DNA of 64,000 nucleotides. Source: Gluconacetobacter diazotrophicus PA1 5. Lineage in GTDB: Bacteria; Pseudomonadota; Alphaproteobacteria; Acetobacterales; Acetobacteraceae. The notes beneath the pieces were generated by a model that did no database searches, was not told the origin of the DNA, and was given only the letters and a program-made list of their open reading frames with translations. Where the stretch lies: positions 2,594,001 to 2,658,000 of the forward strand of contig NC_010125.1 of NCBI RefSeq assembly GCF_000067045.1. Reading direction: 5' to 3'. The position numbers and the translations under genes are program-made. Positions 46,613-55,240 of this stretch are shown one piece after another; position 1 is the stretch's first letter; each line of letters begins with the position of its first letter.

Positions 46613-47590
46613 ATGACCGGCCGGATCGCCGTTTCCGTCATCATCCCGGTCTACAATGCCGCCCGCTTCGTCGAACGGGCCATCGGGTCCGTCCTGGCGC
46701 AGAGCCTGCCGGCGGCGGAAATCCTGGTCGTCGATGATTGTTCGACCGATACGACCCTGGCGGTGGTCGAGGCCCTGGCGCTGCGCCACCCCCACATCCG
46801 CCCGCTGCGCATGGCGCGGAACGGCGGGCCGGCGGGGGCGCGCAATATGGGCATCGCCCACGCCACGGGCGACTGGATCGCGATCCTCGACGCGGATGAC
46901 GCCTATGCGTCCGACCGGCTGGACACGATGGCGGACATGGCGGCGCAGGACCCGGCGGCCGACATCCTGGCGGACGACCTGCTCTATTACGACGCTGTGG
47001 CCGGGCAGGTGACGGGACGCGCCATGGGACCGCGCGCCATGCCGCCGCCACCGGTAACGCTGGACGACTATCTGGCCCATAACCTGGCCGACGGGCGGGG
47101 CGTGGACTGGGGGTTGCTGAAGCCCGTCATCCGGCGCGACCTGCTGGTCCAATCGGGTATCCGCTATCCCGTCGGGCAGCGCCATGGCGAGGACTTCACC
47201 TTCATGGTGACGCTGCTGCTGCACGGGGCGCGGATGCGGATCCTGGACACGGCGCATTACCTCTACACCCAGCGCGAGGGCACGATCAGCCGTCGGGCGT
47301 CGGACATGACGCGCACGACGATCGCTACGGCGCGCTGGCGCAGGCGGCGATCGACCTGGCGGACGCCCCCGCGATCCGTGCGGATCCCCCGGCTGACGGC
47401 GATGCTTCTGGCACGGGCAGAAGGGCTCAGGCGGCTGGATGACGCCCATTTCTTTTCGCAGGCGATCCGGCGCGGAGCGGTCGGCGCCCTGGCGGCGCGG
47501 GCCGTGAAACGCCCGTCTTTTGTACCGCGCATGGGGTGGCAGATCGGGCGCGCGATGCAACGCCGGGTCGCGCAATGGCGTTCGGCATGA
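46613..47590 (+). CDS. Glycosyltransferase family 2 with a locally shifted frame
   Basis: A 325-residue GT2 enzyme. SVIIPVYNAARFVERAIGSV, VVDDCSTDTT, ILDADDAYASDRLDTM (DXD) and RHGEDFTFMVTLL (acceptor motif) are clear. Between about 47318 and 47390 the reading becomes Arg/Trp-rich and unlike its surroundings. Adding a base near 47318-47320 and dropping one C from the CCCCC at 47386-47390 turns this stretch into TDRYGALAQAAIDLADAPAI, a normal helix. So two compensating one-base changes probably alter about 23 residues. ATG at 46613 lies 13 bp after the GT4 gene. Confidence 0.8.
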   Translation: MTGRIAVSVIIPVYNAARFVERAIGSVLAQSLPAAEILVVDDCSTDTTLAVVEALALRHPHIRPLRMARNGGPAGARNMGIAHATGDWIAILDADDAYASDRLDTMADMAAQDPAADILADDLLYYDAVAGQVTGRAMGPRAMPPPPVTLDDYLAHNLADGRGVDWGLLKPVIRRDLLVQSGIRYPVGQRHGEDFTFMVTLLLHGARMRILDTAHYLYTQREGTISRRASDMTRTTIATARWRRRRSTWRTPPRSVRIPRLTAMLLARAEGLRRLDDAHFFSQAIRRGAVGALAARAVKRPSFVPRMGWQIGRAMQRRVAQWRSA

Positions 47591-47636
47591 CCGGCGGCGC
47601 CCCCCATGGACCCATCATGAAGCAGAGGAGTGGATC

Positions 47637-48986
47637 ATGCAGACCGCAATGATTGGCGGCGGGTACGTCGGACTGGTGTCCGGCGCCTGCTTCGCCGAAT
47701 TCGGCACCAACGTGGCCATCGTCGAAACCGACCCGGACCGCCTGGCGGCGCTGCGCGAGGGCCGTATCCCGATTTACGAACCGGGCCTGGACAAGCTGGT
47801 GGCCGACAACGTGGCCGCCGGACGCCTGACCTTCGGCGACAATATCGAACAGGCGGTCCAGGGAGCGGAGGCGATCTTCATCGCGGTGGGCACCCCCACC
47901 CGGCGCGGCGACGGGCATGCCGACCTGCGCTATGTCTATGCCGCGACGGAACAGATCGCGAAATGCATGAAGGATTATGCCGTCGTCGTCACCAAGTCGA
48001 CGGTGCCGGTCGGGACGGGACGCCAGGTTTCCGACCTGATCCGCCGGGTACGGCCGGACCTGGATTTCGACGTCGCCTCCAATCCCGAATTCCTGCGCGA
48101 GGGCAACGCCATCGGCGATTTCATGCGCCCCGATCGCGTGATCATCGGCACCGACACGACCAAGGAAGGGGGTGCGCACCGTGCGATGGAGATCATGCGC
48201 CGGCTCTACCGCCCGCTGTACCTGATCGAGGCCCCGATCCTGTTCACCAGCCTGGAAACCGCGGAACTGGCCAAATATGCCGCCAATTCCTTCCTGGCCA
48301 TGAAAGTCACCTTCATCAACGAGATCGCGGATTTGTGCGAAAAGGTCGGGGCCGATGTCCACGACATTGCCCGCGGCATCGGACTGGACAACCGGATCGG
48401 CCGCAAGTTCCTCCACCCGGGCCCCGGCTTCGGCGGCTCGTGCTTCCCCAAGGACACGCTGGCGCTGGTCCACATCGCCCAGAACGCGGGCTCGCCCATG
48501 CGGCTGATCGAAACGACGGTGGACATCAACGATACGCGCAAGACCCGCATGGCCCACCGCATCGTCGCGGCCTGCGGCGGGTCCGTGGCCGGCCTGACGA
48601 TCGGGGTGCTGGGGCTGACCTTCAAGCCCGAGACAGACGACATGCGCGCGGCATCGTCCATTCCCATCCTGCATCACCTGGCCGGCGCGGGTGCGACGCT
48701 GCGCGCGTTCGACCCGGCGGGAATGGAGGCCGCCCAACCGCTGTTGCCCGAGGAAGTCGTCTATTGCCATGACGCGCTGGACGCCGCGACGGGGGTCGAT
48801 GCCCTGGTGGTGCTGACCGAATGGAACGAATTCCGCGCCCTGTCGCCCGCCCGGCTGCGCGAACTGATGAAAGGCGACGTCATCGTCGACCTGCGCAATG
48901 TCTGGGAACCCAAGGCCATGCGCGACCATGGTTTCCAATACGAATCAATCGGCCGCCCCCTGATCGAAGGCCCCGTGCGGAAATAA
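47637..48986 (+). CDS. UDP-glucose 6-dehydrogenase
   Basis: A 449-residue NAD-dependent enzyme that oxidises UDP-glucose to UDP-glucuronate. GGGYVGLVSGACFAEFG (7-23) is the NAD fold; VASNPEFLREGNAIGDFM, ELAKYAANSFLAMKVTFINE and GPGFGGSCFPKDTLAL (catalytic Cys around residue 265) are the diagnostic blocks, and LGLTFKPETDDMRAAS the C-terminal one. It feeds the glucuronosyltransferase in this operon and the epimerase at 21894. A GAGGAG site precedes the ATG. Confidence 0.95.
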   Translation: MQTAMIGGGYVGLVSGACFAEFGTNVAIVETDPDRLAALREGRIPIYEPGLDKLVADNVAAGRLTFGDNIEQAVQGAEAIFIAVGTPTRRGDGHADLRYVYAATEQIAKCMKDYAVVVTKSTVPVGTGRQVSDLIRRVRPDLDFDVASNPEFLREGNAIGDFMRPDRVIIGTDTTKEGGAHRAMEIMRRLYRPLYLIEAPILFTSLETAELAKYAANSFLAMKVTFINEIADLCEKVGADVHDIARGIGLDNRIGRKFLHPGPGFGGSCFPKDTLALVHIAQNAGSPMRLIETTVDINDTRKTRMAHRIVAACGGSVAGLTIGVLGLTFKPETDDMRAASSIPILHHLAGAGATLRAFDPAGMEAAQPLLPEEVVYCHDALDAATGVDALVVLTEWNEFRALSPARLRELMKGDVIVDLRNVWEPKAMRDHGFQYESIGRPLIEGPVRK

Positions 48987-49496
48987 CGGGCCACGACGGC
49001 GCCCCGATGCCCCTGCGAAATCGGGGCACCGGGGGGCCGAGGCACGACATCGTTCATTTCTTCTGCCTACATCACGAGTTTCTAAAATATTTTACACAAA
49101 ACGCTGGACACCGCCATCTTTCCGCCTCTAGTCTTGACATGCTTCGAAATTTTCCACCCGGCCCCTCGTGGGCCTGGATTTACGCGTGTGCCTTGGGCAT
49201 CACGTTTATGTCTTGATGCCGAACCGGGGTTTCCGGAACTCCACGGAAGACATTTTATCGACGCATCAGCCTTTTACGATCGATATCGCCGAGCGGAGCA
49301 CGCCCGGCCGGTCTGATCGACGCGACGGAACCCAGGCGGTGTGGACGTCCGCGCGTACAGACCGGGCGGCTTCGGCCTGATTGAGAAATTCGTGAACTTT
49401 TTGACACACTCGTCTTAAAAAGACTTTTTTCAGATCATAACATTTCGAAACGGTAAAACGGTCGACAGTGAGCGCTTGCCCGATGGAGATCTTCGC
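48987..49496. other. Intergenic region upstream of gumD
   Basis: About 510 non-coding bases. After the hairpin at 49001-49027 the sequence grows AT-rich. TTGACA boxes occur at 49136 (approximately) and 49401-49406; the second is followed by GTCTTAAAAAGACTTTTTT, a short hairpin with a T-run. This may be the gumD promoter with an early attenuator, but no clear -10 box is seen. Short open frames here are not credible. Confidence 0.5.
49001..49027 (+). terminator. Possible terminator after UDP-glucose dehydrogenase
   Basis: GCCCCGAT at 49001-49008 pairs with ATCGGGGC at 49020-49027 around an 11-base loop, 15 bases after the stop codon. No T-run follows. It is placed to end the rightward gumK operon. 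Confidence 0.4.
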
Positions 49497-50996
49497 ATGA
49501 GCGAGTGGTATGGCCAGTTGCAGGATTCGATCGGTCTTTCGACCGATCCGATCACATACAAGACGCCTTCGGCCAGGATCGCCGAACCCGGGACCTATCC
49601 TTATTATCATTCCGTTCTGGCCGGGATGATAACCAGCGTAGATACCCTGGCGATTCTGGCCGCCACGTTCATCGGCGCCTCCGTCGAACCGGCGATCATC
49701 CACCAGGACTGGCGGGTGGCGCAGCCGCTGGCGGACCTGATGTCGGCGCTGGGGTTCCTGATGCTCCCCAAGAACCGCCGTTTGCTTCATGTCCCTACGG
49801 TACAGGATTTTTCGGCACAGGTCCGCTATCTGACGCCGCCGCTTCTGGCCGGGGCGCTGCTGCACGTCATCGTCCTGTACATGCTGCATCATCCCATCGT
49901 GCCGTCGTTCGAACTGGCGCTGACGTGGCTGGCTTTTTCGACCGGCGTGCTGGCGGTGGTGCGCGGAACCGAAACGGTGCTGCTGTCCCGGCCGGCAATC
50001 GCAAACCAGCTGGCACGCAACGTGGCCGTGGTCGGCAGCGACGACGCCGCCATCAGGCTGGCCGCCCGCATCGGGGAGGAAGCCGGATCGACCTATCGCA
50101 TGATCGGCGTATTCGACGACCATGACACCGCGCTGGACCCCACCGCCACCACCGGCACGCTGGACGACCTGATCGAGCGCAGCCGCGAAACCCCGCTGCA
50201 TGCGATCATTCTGGCCATTCCCCCCAGTACCGATCCGATCGACCATGTAGCCGAAATCAACTGGCGGCTGCGCAGCGTTCTGGCGGACGTCTATGTGCTG
50301 CCCAATATCGTGCATGGCATCGACGTCCTGCTGCCGATCGAACGGCTGGGGCCGTTCGCGCTGCTGGTCCTTCAGCGTCGCCCGCTGTCGGACTGGCAGA
50401 TCGTCAAGAAGACGGTCCTGGACGTCTTCCTGGGCGCAATCGCCCTGGTGATGCTCGCGCCGCTGATGGCGGCGGTCGCGATCACGATCAAGGCGACCTC
50501 GCCCGGTCCCGTCTTCTTCCGGCAGCCGCGCCTGGGGTTCAACAACCGGACCTTCATGGTCTTCAAGTTCCGCACGATGTTCACCGACAAGTCGGACATG
50601 ATGGCCGCGCGCCAGACCGCGCGGGACGATCCGCGCGTGACCCCCATCGGCAAGTGGCTGCGCAAGCTGAGCATCGACGAGCTGCCGCAATTGCTGAACG
50701 TTCTTCGCGGCGAGATGTCGCTGGTCGGTCCCCGCCCGCACGCGCCGCACACCCGCGCGGCCGGCATGCTGCTGGACGATGCGCTGGCGGAATATGTCAT
50801 CCGCCACCAGGTCAAGCCCGGCATTACCGGATGGGCGCAGGTCAACGGCGCGCGCGGCCAGTTGGTCACGCTGGACGATCTGCGCCGCCGCGTCGAACTG
50901 GACCTGGAATACATGCAGAGATGGTCGCTGCGCTTCGATCTGAAGATCCTGATGCTGACCGTGGTGCGAGAGGTCTTCAGCCGTCATGCCTTCTGA
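49497..50996 (+). CDS. gumD: Undecaprenyl-phosphate glucose phosphotransferase
   Basis: A 499-residue membrane sugar transferase that starts repeat-unit synthesis by putting glucose-1-phosphate on undecaprenyl phosphate. Four N-terminal helices and a CoA-binding-like domain are followed by a fifth helix (LDVFLGAIALVMLAPLMAAVAITI) and the catalytic bacterial sugar transferase domain: FFRQPRLGFNNRTFMVFKFRTM, LSIDELPQLLNVLRGEMSLVGPRP and KPGITGWAQVNG. Length and order match GumD/WcaJ. GGAG lies ten bases before the ATG. It opens the gumD-gumB operon. Confidence 0.93.
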   Translation: MSEWYGQLQDSIGLSTDPITYKTPSARIAEPGTYPYYHSVLAGMITSVDTLAILAATFIGASVEPAIIHQDWRVAQPLADLMSALGFLMLPKNRRLLHVPTVQDFSAQVRYLTPPLLAGALLHVIVLYMLHHPIVPSFELALTWLAFSTGVLAVVRGTETVLLSRPAIANQLARNVAVVGSDDAAIRLAARIGEEAGSTYRMIGVFDDHDTALDPTATTGTLDDLIERSRETPLHAIILAIPPSTDPIDHVAEINWRLRSVLADVYVLPNIVHGIDVLLPIERLGPFALLVLQRRPLSDWQIVKKTVLDVFLGAIALVMLAPLMAAVAITIKATSPGPVFFRQPRLGFNNRTFMVFKFRTMFTDKSDMMAARQTARDDPRVTPIGKWLRKLSIDELPQLLNVLRGEMSLVGPRPHAPHTRAAGMLLDDALAEYVIRHQVKPGITGWAQVNGARGQLVTLDDLRRRVELDLEYMQRWSLRFDLKILMLTVVREVFSRHAF

Positions 50997-51804
50997 CGCC
51001 ATCGCTCCCTTCGTCCCTGCCCCCCTCACCCCGACGCAGGCCGACGAACTGCGCGTAATGGGGCTGCGCCTGCTGGACATTCCTCGCCAGGACCTGGCCG
51101 GGCAGGTCATCCAGGCCACCCGCCGCCATGCGAAGATGCTGATCGTGAACGCCAATGCGCACTGTGTCGTGCTGTCACAGCGCCAGCACTGGCTGCGCGA
51201 CCTGTTCGACCGCGCCGACGTCACCTTCTGCGACGGCGCGGGGGTGCAACTGGCGTCGCTGTTCCTGATCGGGCGGCGTCCCCACCGCACCACCCCTCCG
51301 GAATGGATCGGACCGGTGCTGGAGGCCCTGGGCCCCGATGCCTCGCTGTTCTGGCTGGGGGGCGAGCAGTCCGTGGCCGAAGCCGCCGCGCGCGCCTACG
51401 AACAGCGTTACGGCGTGCGTACGGCCGGAGTACGCGACGGGTTTTTCGACGCGCGCCCCGGCTCGGCCGAATCGGAGGAGATCGTCCGGCAGATCAACGC
51501 AGCGCGCCCGAACCTGCTGCTGGTCAACATGGGCATGCCGCGGCAGGAACGATGGCTGTACGACAATTGGGACCGCCTGGCGCCCACGGTCGCCATCACG
51601 GCGGGCGCGCTGGTCGATCATGCCGCCGGACGGGTCCGCCGGCCGCCACGCTGGGTGGCCAACCTGGGACTGGAATGGCTTGTCAGATTATCGCGCGAAC
51701 CGAAACGACTGTGGCGTCGTTATCTGATCGGCCTGCCGATCTTCGGGTTTCACGTCCTGCGCTGGAAGATCAGCCCCGAACGGAGCCCGCGCGATGACCG
51801 CTAG
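50986..51804 (+). CDS. gumM: WecG/TagA/CpsF glycosyltransferase, GumM-like
   Basis: A 272-residue GT26 enzyme. LIVNANAHCVVLSQ, FCDGAGVQLASLFL (catalytic Asp region), FWLGGEQSVAEAAA and LLVNMGMPRQERWL are the family blocks. In xanthan synthesis GumM adds the second, beta-1,4-linked glucose. The gene starts within gumD (11-bp overlap) and itself overlaps gumC by 11 bp, so translation is coupled. Confidence 0.88.
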   Translation: MPSDAIAPFVPAPLTPTQADELRVMGLRLLDIPRQDLAGQVIQATRRHAKMLIVNANAHCVVLSQRQHWLRDLFDRADVTFCDGAGVQLASLFLIGRRPHRTTPPEWIGPVLEALGPDASLFWLGGEQSVAEAAARAYEQRYGVRTAGVRDGFFDARPGSAESEEIVRQINAARPNLLLVNMGMPRQERWLYDNWDRLAPTVAITAGALVDHAAGRVRRPPRWVANLGLEWLVRLSREPKRLWRRYLIGLPIFGFHVLRWKISPERSPRDDR

Positions 51805-54043
51805 AACCGACACCTGGCCCCGGCCGGTGCCTGCCATGAGCGATGCCGACATGAACCATGCTCCCTTCCACGACGTCAGCATGGGCGACCCCCTGCCGAC
51901 GATGATTCCACCGCGCGACGGCCGGGCCATTCTTCTGCATGGCATGCGGCTGATCCGTCGCTATCGCACGCTGTTCCTTGCCGTGGGCGCGGGGACGTTC
52001 CTGGCGGGCAGCGGCGCGACGCTGATGCTGAAACGCACCTACATGGCCACCGCGACCGTCGTCGTGTCGCCCGCCAGCACCGACCCGGTCAACCAGAACG
52101 CCCAGCCGAACGACCGGCTGGACGATGACGAACTGGCGACGCAGGCCGGCATGCTGCAGTCGCGCGACGTGGCCGAGGCCGTGCTGCGCGCCCTGCCGCC
52201 GCCGCCCGCGCCGCCGGGCTTCAGCCTGCGCGCGGCCCTGTGTACCCACGCCCACCTGCTGTGCGCGCCGGCGAAACCCATCAGCCCCGAGGACGCACGG
52301 CAGGCGCAGGTGGACCAGCTTCTGGCCGCCGTCACGGTGGTGCCGGGCGTCCATTCGCGCATCATCAACATCAGCGTCAACGCCGCCGACGGACAGCGCG
52401 CGGCCGACCTGGCCAATATGTTCGTGACCGCATACCAGCAGATCGCCCTGGACCGGCAGCGCGCCGACCTGAACCGCACGGCGGGTTGGGTCGACGGGCG
52501 GACGGGGCAGTTGCGCCAGCGCTGGCTGGAGGCCGCGACCAAGGCCAGCACGTTCAACGCCGCGCACAAATTGTCCAATACCGGCGACGGATCGGGCAAC
52601 GGCCCGCTGATCGACCGGCAGATGTCGGAAACCGCCATCGGCCTGACGCAGGCGCAGAACCGCCTGGCCGCCGCCGAGGCCCGGGCCGACGCCCTGGCCC
52701 GCGCCAGCGCGCGGGGCGAAAGCCGCGCCCTGGTCGCGCTGACCCAGCAGCCGATCCTGGTGGCCACCGCCAATACGCTGGCGCAACTGGAAAGCACCCG
52801 GACCCAGAAGGCCGCCGCCATGGGGCCGCATCACCCCGACCTGGCGGGCCTGGACCAGCAGATCGCTGCAACCCGCGCCAGCCTGGCCACCGAGACCCAG
52901 GCCGCCCTGGCCTCGATCAACGAGGACGTGGTGTCCGCGCGGGCCGAGGTCGCGCAACTGAGCCGCAATCTGGACCAGTTGCGCCAGGAAGCCAGCATCC
53001 AGGGCTCGCCGCAGGCCGAATACCGCATGCTGGACCAGGAGGCGCAGAGCGCGCGCGACGTGTACGAGGCCTTCCTGGGCCGGTCGAAGGAAATGGTCGA
53101 CCGGGTGGCGCTGCTGCAGGCGCCGGTCGCCTTCGTCTCGCACGCCACGGCCCCGGACGCGCCCACCTTCCCCAATCGCAAGAAGCTGCTGATGGGCGTG
53201 ATCGTCCTGTCGGTGGTGGCGGCGGCGGGCTCGGTGTTCCTGCGCGACCTGCTCTCGCCCGGTTTCGGGGAAATCGAACAGTTGCGCGCCGCGATCGGCC
53301 TGCCGCTGCTGACCGCCATTCCCCGCATTCCGGCGCGCAACGGGCGCGCGGTCCGCAGCCACGTGCTCGATGCCCCCTTCTCGCCGGCCAGCGAGGCGGT
53401 ACGCAGCCTTCTGGCGCAATTGTCACTGTCCGCCCCCCTGACCGGGCGGGGGCGGGTCATCACCGTCGCCTCGGCTTCGGGCGGCGACGGCAAGAGTTCG
53501 CTGGCCTACTGGCTGGCGGTGCTGGCCCGCACCGGCGGCCAGCCCGTCCTGGTCATCGACGGCGACCATCGCGAGGGAACCCGCCGCGGCGGCACGCCCG
53601 TCCCCCATGGGCTGACCGAACTGCTGTCCGGCGCGGCGTCGGTCACGGACGTGGTGCGTCACGACGCGGAAACCGGCGTCGATTTCATCTCGGCCGGCGC
53701 GCCCTGCATGCTTTCGTTCGACACGGCGGAAATCGCGCGCCTGCGCACCCTGCTGAAGGATATCAGCCGGTCGTACAACCTGATCATCATCGACAGCCCG
53801 CCACTGCAGAACATGCCCGACGGGCTGGTCTACGGCGCCGTCGCGGACCAGACCGTCTTCGTCTGCCGCTGGCTGCGGACCTCGCGCAGCGCTGTCCTGT
53901 CGTCGATCGAGCGGCTGCGGTCCTACGGGGCGCAGGTTTCGGGCGTCGTGGTGTCGATGGCCGAGGCCTCGGCCTCGGCGTTCCCCGGCGCGCATTATCG
54001 CGGCGAAACGACGCGACGCATCGCCCTGAATTACGATTCCTGA
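51794..54043 (+). CDS. gumC: Chain-length determinant/tyrosine kinase, GumC/Wzc-like
   Basis: A 749-residue polysaccharide co-polymerase. A Wzz domain begins near residue 45 with the first helix (LFLAVGAGTFLAGSGATLML), a long coiled-coil periplasmic region follows, and the second helix (LLMGVIVLSVVAAAGSVFL) is near residue 475. The cytoplasmic part is a BY-kinase-type ATPase: ASASGGDGKSSLAYW (Walker A), VLVIDGDHR (A') and LIIIDSPPLQNM (Walker B). Unlike Wzc, the C terminus has no tyrosine cluster (only two Tyr in the last 17 residues). Xanthan GumC lacks the kinase domain, so this is a fused type. Confidence 0.9.
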   Translation: MTARTDTWPRPVPAMSDADMNHAPFHDVSMGDPLPTMIPPRDGRAILLHGMRLIRRYRTLFLAVGAGTFLAGSGATLMLKRTYMATATVVVSPASTDPVNQNAQPNDRLDDDELATQAGMLQSRDVAEAVLRALPPPPAPPGFSLRAALCTHAHLLCAPAKPISPEDARQAQVDQLLAAVTVVPGVHSRIINISVNAADGQRAADLANMFVTAYQQIALDRQRADLNRTAGWVDGRTGQLRQRWLEAATKASTFNAAHKLSNTGDGSGNGPLIDRQMSETAIGLTQAQNRLAAAEARADALARASARGESRALVALTQQPILVATANTLAQLESTRTQKAAAMGPHHPDLAGLDQQIAATRASLATETQAALASINEDVVSARAEVAQLSRNLDQLRQEASIQGSPQAEYRMLDQEAQSARDVYEAFLGRSKEMVDRVALLQAPVAFVSHATAPDAPTFPNRKKLLMGVIVLSVVAAAGSVFLRDLLSPGFGEIEQLRAAIGLPLLTAIPRIPARNGRAVRSHVLDAPFSPASEAVRSLLAQLSLSAPLTGRGRVITVASASGGDGKSSLAYWLAVLARTGGQPVLVIDGDHREGTRRGGTPVPHGLTELLSGAASVTDVVRHDAETGVDFISAGAPCMLSFDTAEIARLRTLLKDISRSYNLIIIDSPPLQNMPDGLVYGAVADQTVFVCRWLRTSRSAVLSSIERLRSYGAQVSGVVVSMAEASASAFPGAHYRGETTRRIALNYDS

Positions 54044-54053
54044 GGGACGCACA

Positions 54054-55226
54054 TTGAAAGTCCTGCATATCGTCCGCCAGTTCAACCCGTCGGTCGGCGG
54101 CCTGGAAGATTCAGTCCTGAACCTTGCACGCATCCAGCGCGACCTGCTGGGGATCGACGCCACGGTCCTGACCCTGGACCGGGTGTTCGGCGCCCCGGAC
54201 CGACTGCCCGCGACCGACATCGTGCAGGGCGTGCCGGTCCGCCGTATCGCCTGGCGCGGGTCCACCCGCTATCCGCTGGCCCCCGGCGTGCTTCGCCACC
54301 TGGGTGACGCCACGATCGTGCATGTGCACGCCATCGATTTCTTTTTCGATTTCCTGGCCGCGACACGCTGGCTGCACGGGCGCACGCTGGTGGCCTCGAC
54401 CCATGGCGGGTTCTTCCATACCAGCGCGCTACGCGCGATCAAGACGATGTGGTTCCGGACCGTGACCCGCGCGTCCCTTCACGCCTATGCCCGGATCGTG
54501 GCATGCAGCCACAGCGACGCGCAGATGTTCGAGCCCATCGCGGGCACGCGCCTGCTGACGATCGAGAACGGCATCGACCAGCGAAAATTCCGCGCCGCCG
54601 CCGCCGCCGATCCCACCCGGACGATCGTCAGCTTCGGCCGGTTCGCGCGTCACAAGCAGATCGACCTGCTGTTTCCGCTGCTGGCGCGCCTGCGCGCGGG
54701 CGGCGGGGACTGGCGGCTGATCGTGGCCGGCCGGCCCGCCGACCAGTCGGAGGCCGACCTGGCCGCCGCCGCCCGCGCCGCCGGCGTGGCCGATGCGGTG
54801 CGCTTCGTCATCGCGCCGTCGGACAACGAACTGAAAACCCTTTTCGGTCAGGCGAGTTATTACGGGTGCCTGTCCCGGCATGAAGGTTTCGGCCTGGCGG
54901 CGGTCGAGGCGCTGTCGGCGGGACTGATCCCGGTGCTGAGCGATATCGTCCCCTTCCGCCGCCTGGTCGGGCAGACCGGCATGGGCATCGTCCGGCCGGC
55001 CGATGACGTGGACGGGCTGGCAGAGGAGATGCTGGCGCTTCATGCGCGCGGCGACGAGGCGTTGCGCAGCCTGCGCACGCACGCGATCAGGGAGTCAGCC
55101 CATTATGACTGGAACGATGTCGCCCGCCGCTATACCGACATGTACGGAACGGTGCTGATGTCCGCCGGCAAGAATCCAGCCCCCCCGATCTCGCTGGACA
55201 CGGCGCAAGGGGGCTCCCTGTCCTGA
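54054..55226 (+). CDS. gumH: Alpha-mannosyltransferase, GumH-like
   Basis: A 390-residue GT4 enzyme. HIVRQFNPSVGGLEDSVLNL, VLTLDRVFGAPDRL, GSTRYPLAPGVL and VVSTHGGFFHT-like VASTHGGFFHTSALRAIK follow Xanthomonas GumH almost block by block. GumH moves mannose from GDP-mannose to the lipid-linked cellobiose. The C-terminal donor site includes RHEGFGLAAVEALSAGLIP. It starts with TTG, ten bases after gumC. The last 20 residues are a Pro-rich tail without counterpart. Confidence 0.92.
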   Translation: MKVLHIVRQFNPSVGGLEDSVLNLARIQRDLLGIDATVLTLDRVFGAPDRLPATDIVQGVPVRRIAWRGSTRYPLAPGVLRHLGDATIVHVHAIDFFFDFLAATRWLHGRTLVASTHGGFFHTSALRAIKTMWFRTVTRASLHAYARIVACSHSDAQMFEPIAGTRLLTIENGIDQRKFRAAAAADPTRTIVSFGRFARHKQIDLLFPLLARLRAGGGDWRLIVAGRPADQSEADLAAAARAAGVADAVRFVIAPSDNELKTLFGQASYYGCLSRHEGFGLAAVEALSAGLIPVLSDIVPFRRLVGQTGMGIVRPADDVDGLAEEMLALHARGDEALRSLRTHAIRESAHYDWNDVARRYTDMYGTVLMSAGKNPAPPISLDTAQGGSLS

Positions 55227-55240
55227 AAGCCCGCTTGTAT

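Noticed and set aside
49266-51293. 675-codon leftward frame over gumD and gumM
   Set aside because: It crosses two real genes and has no family resemblance.
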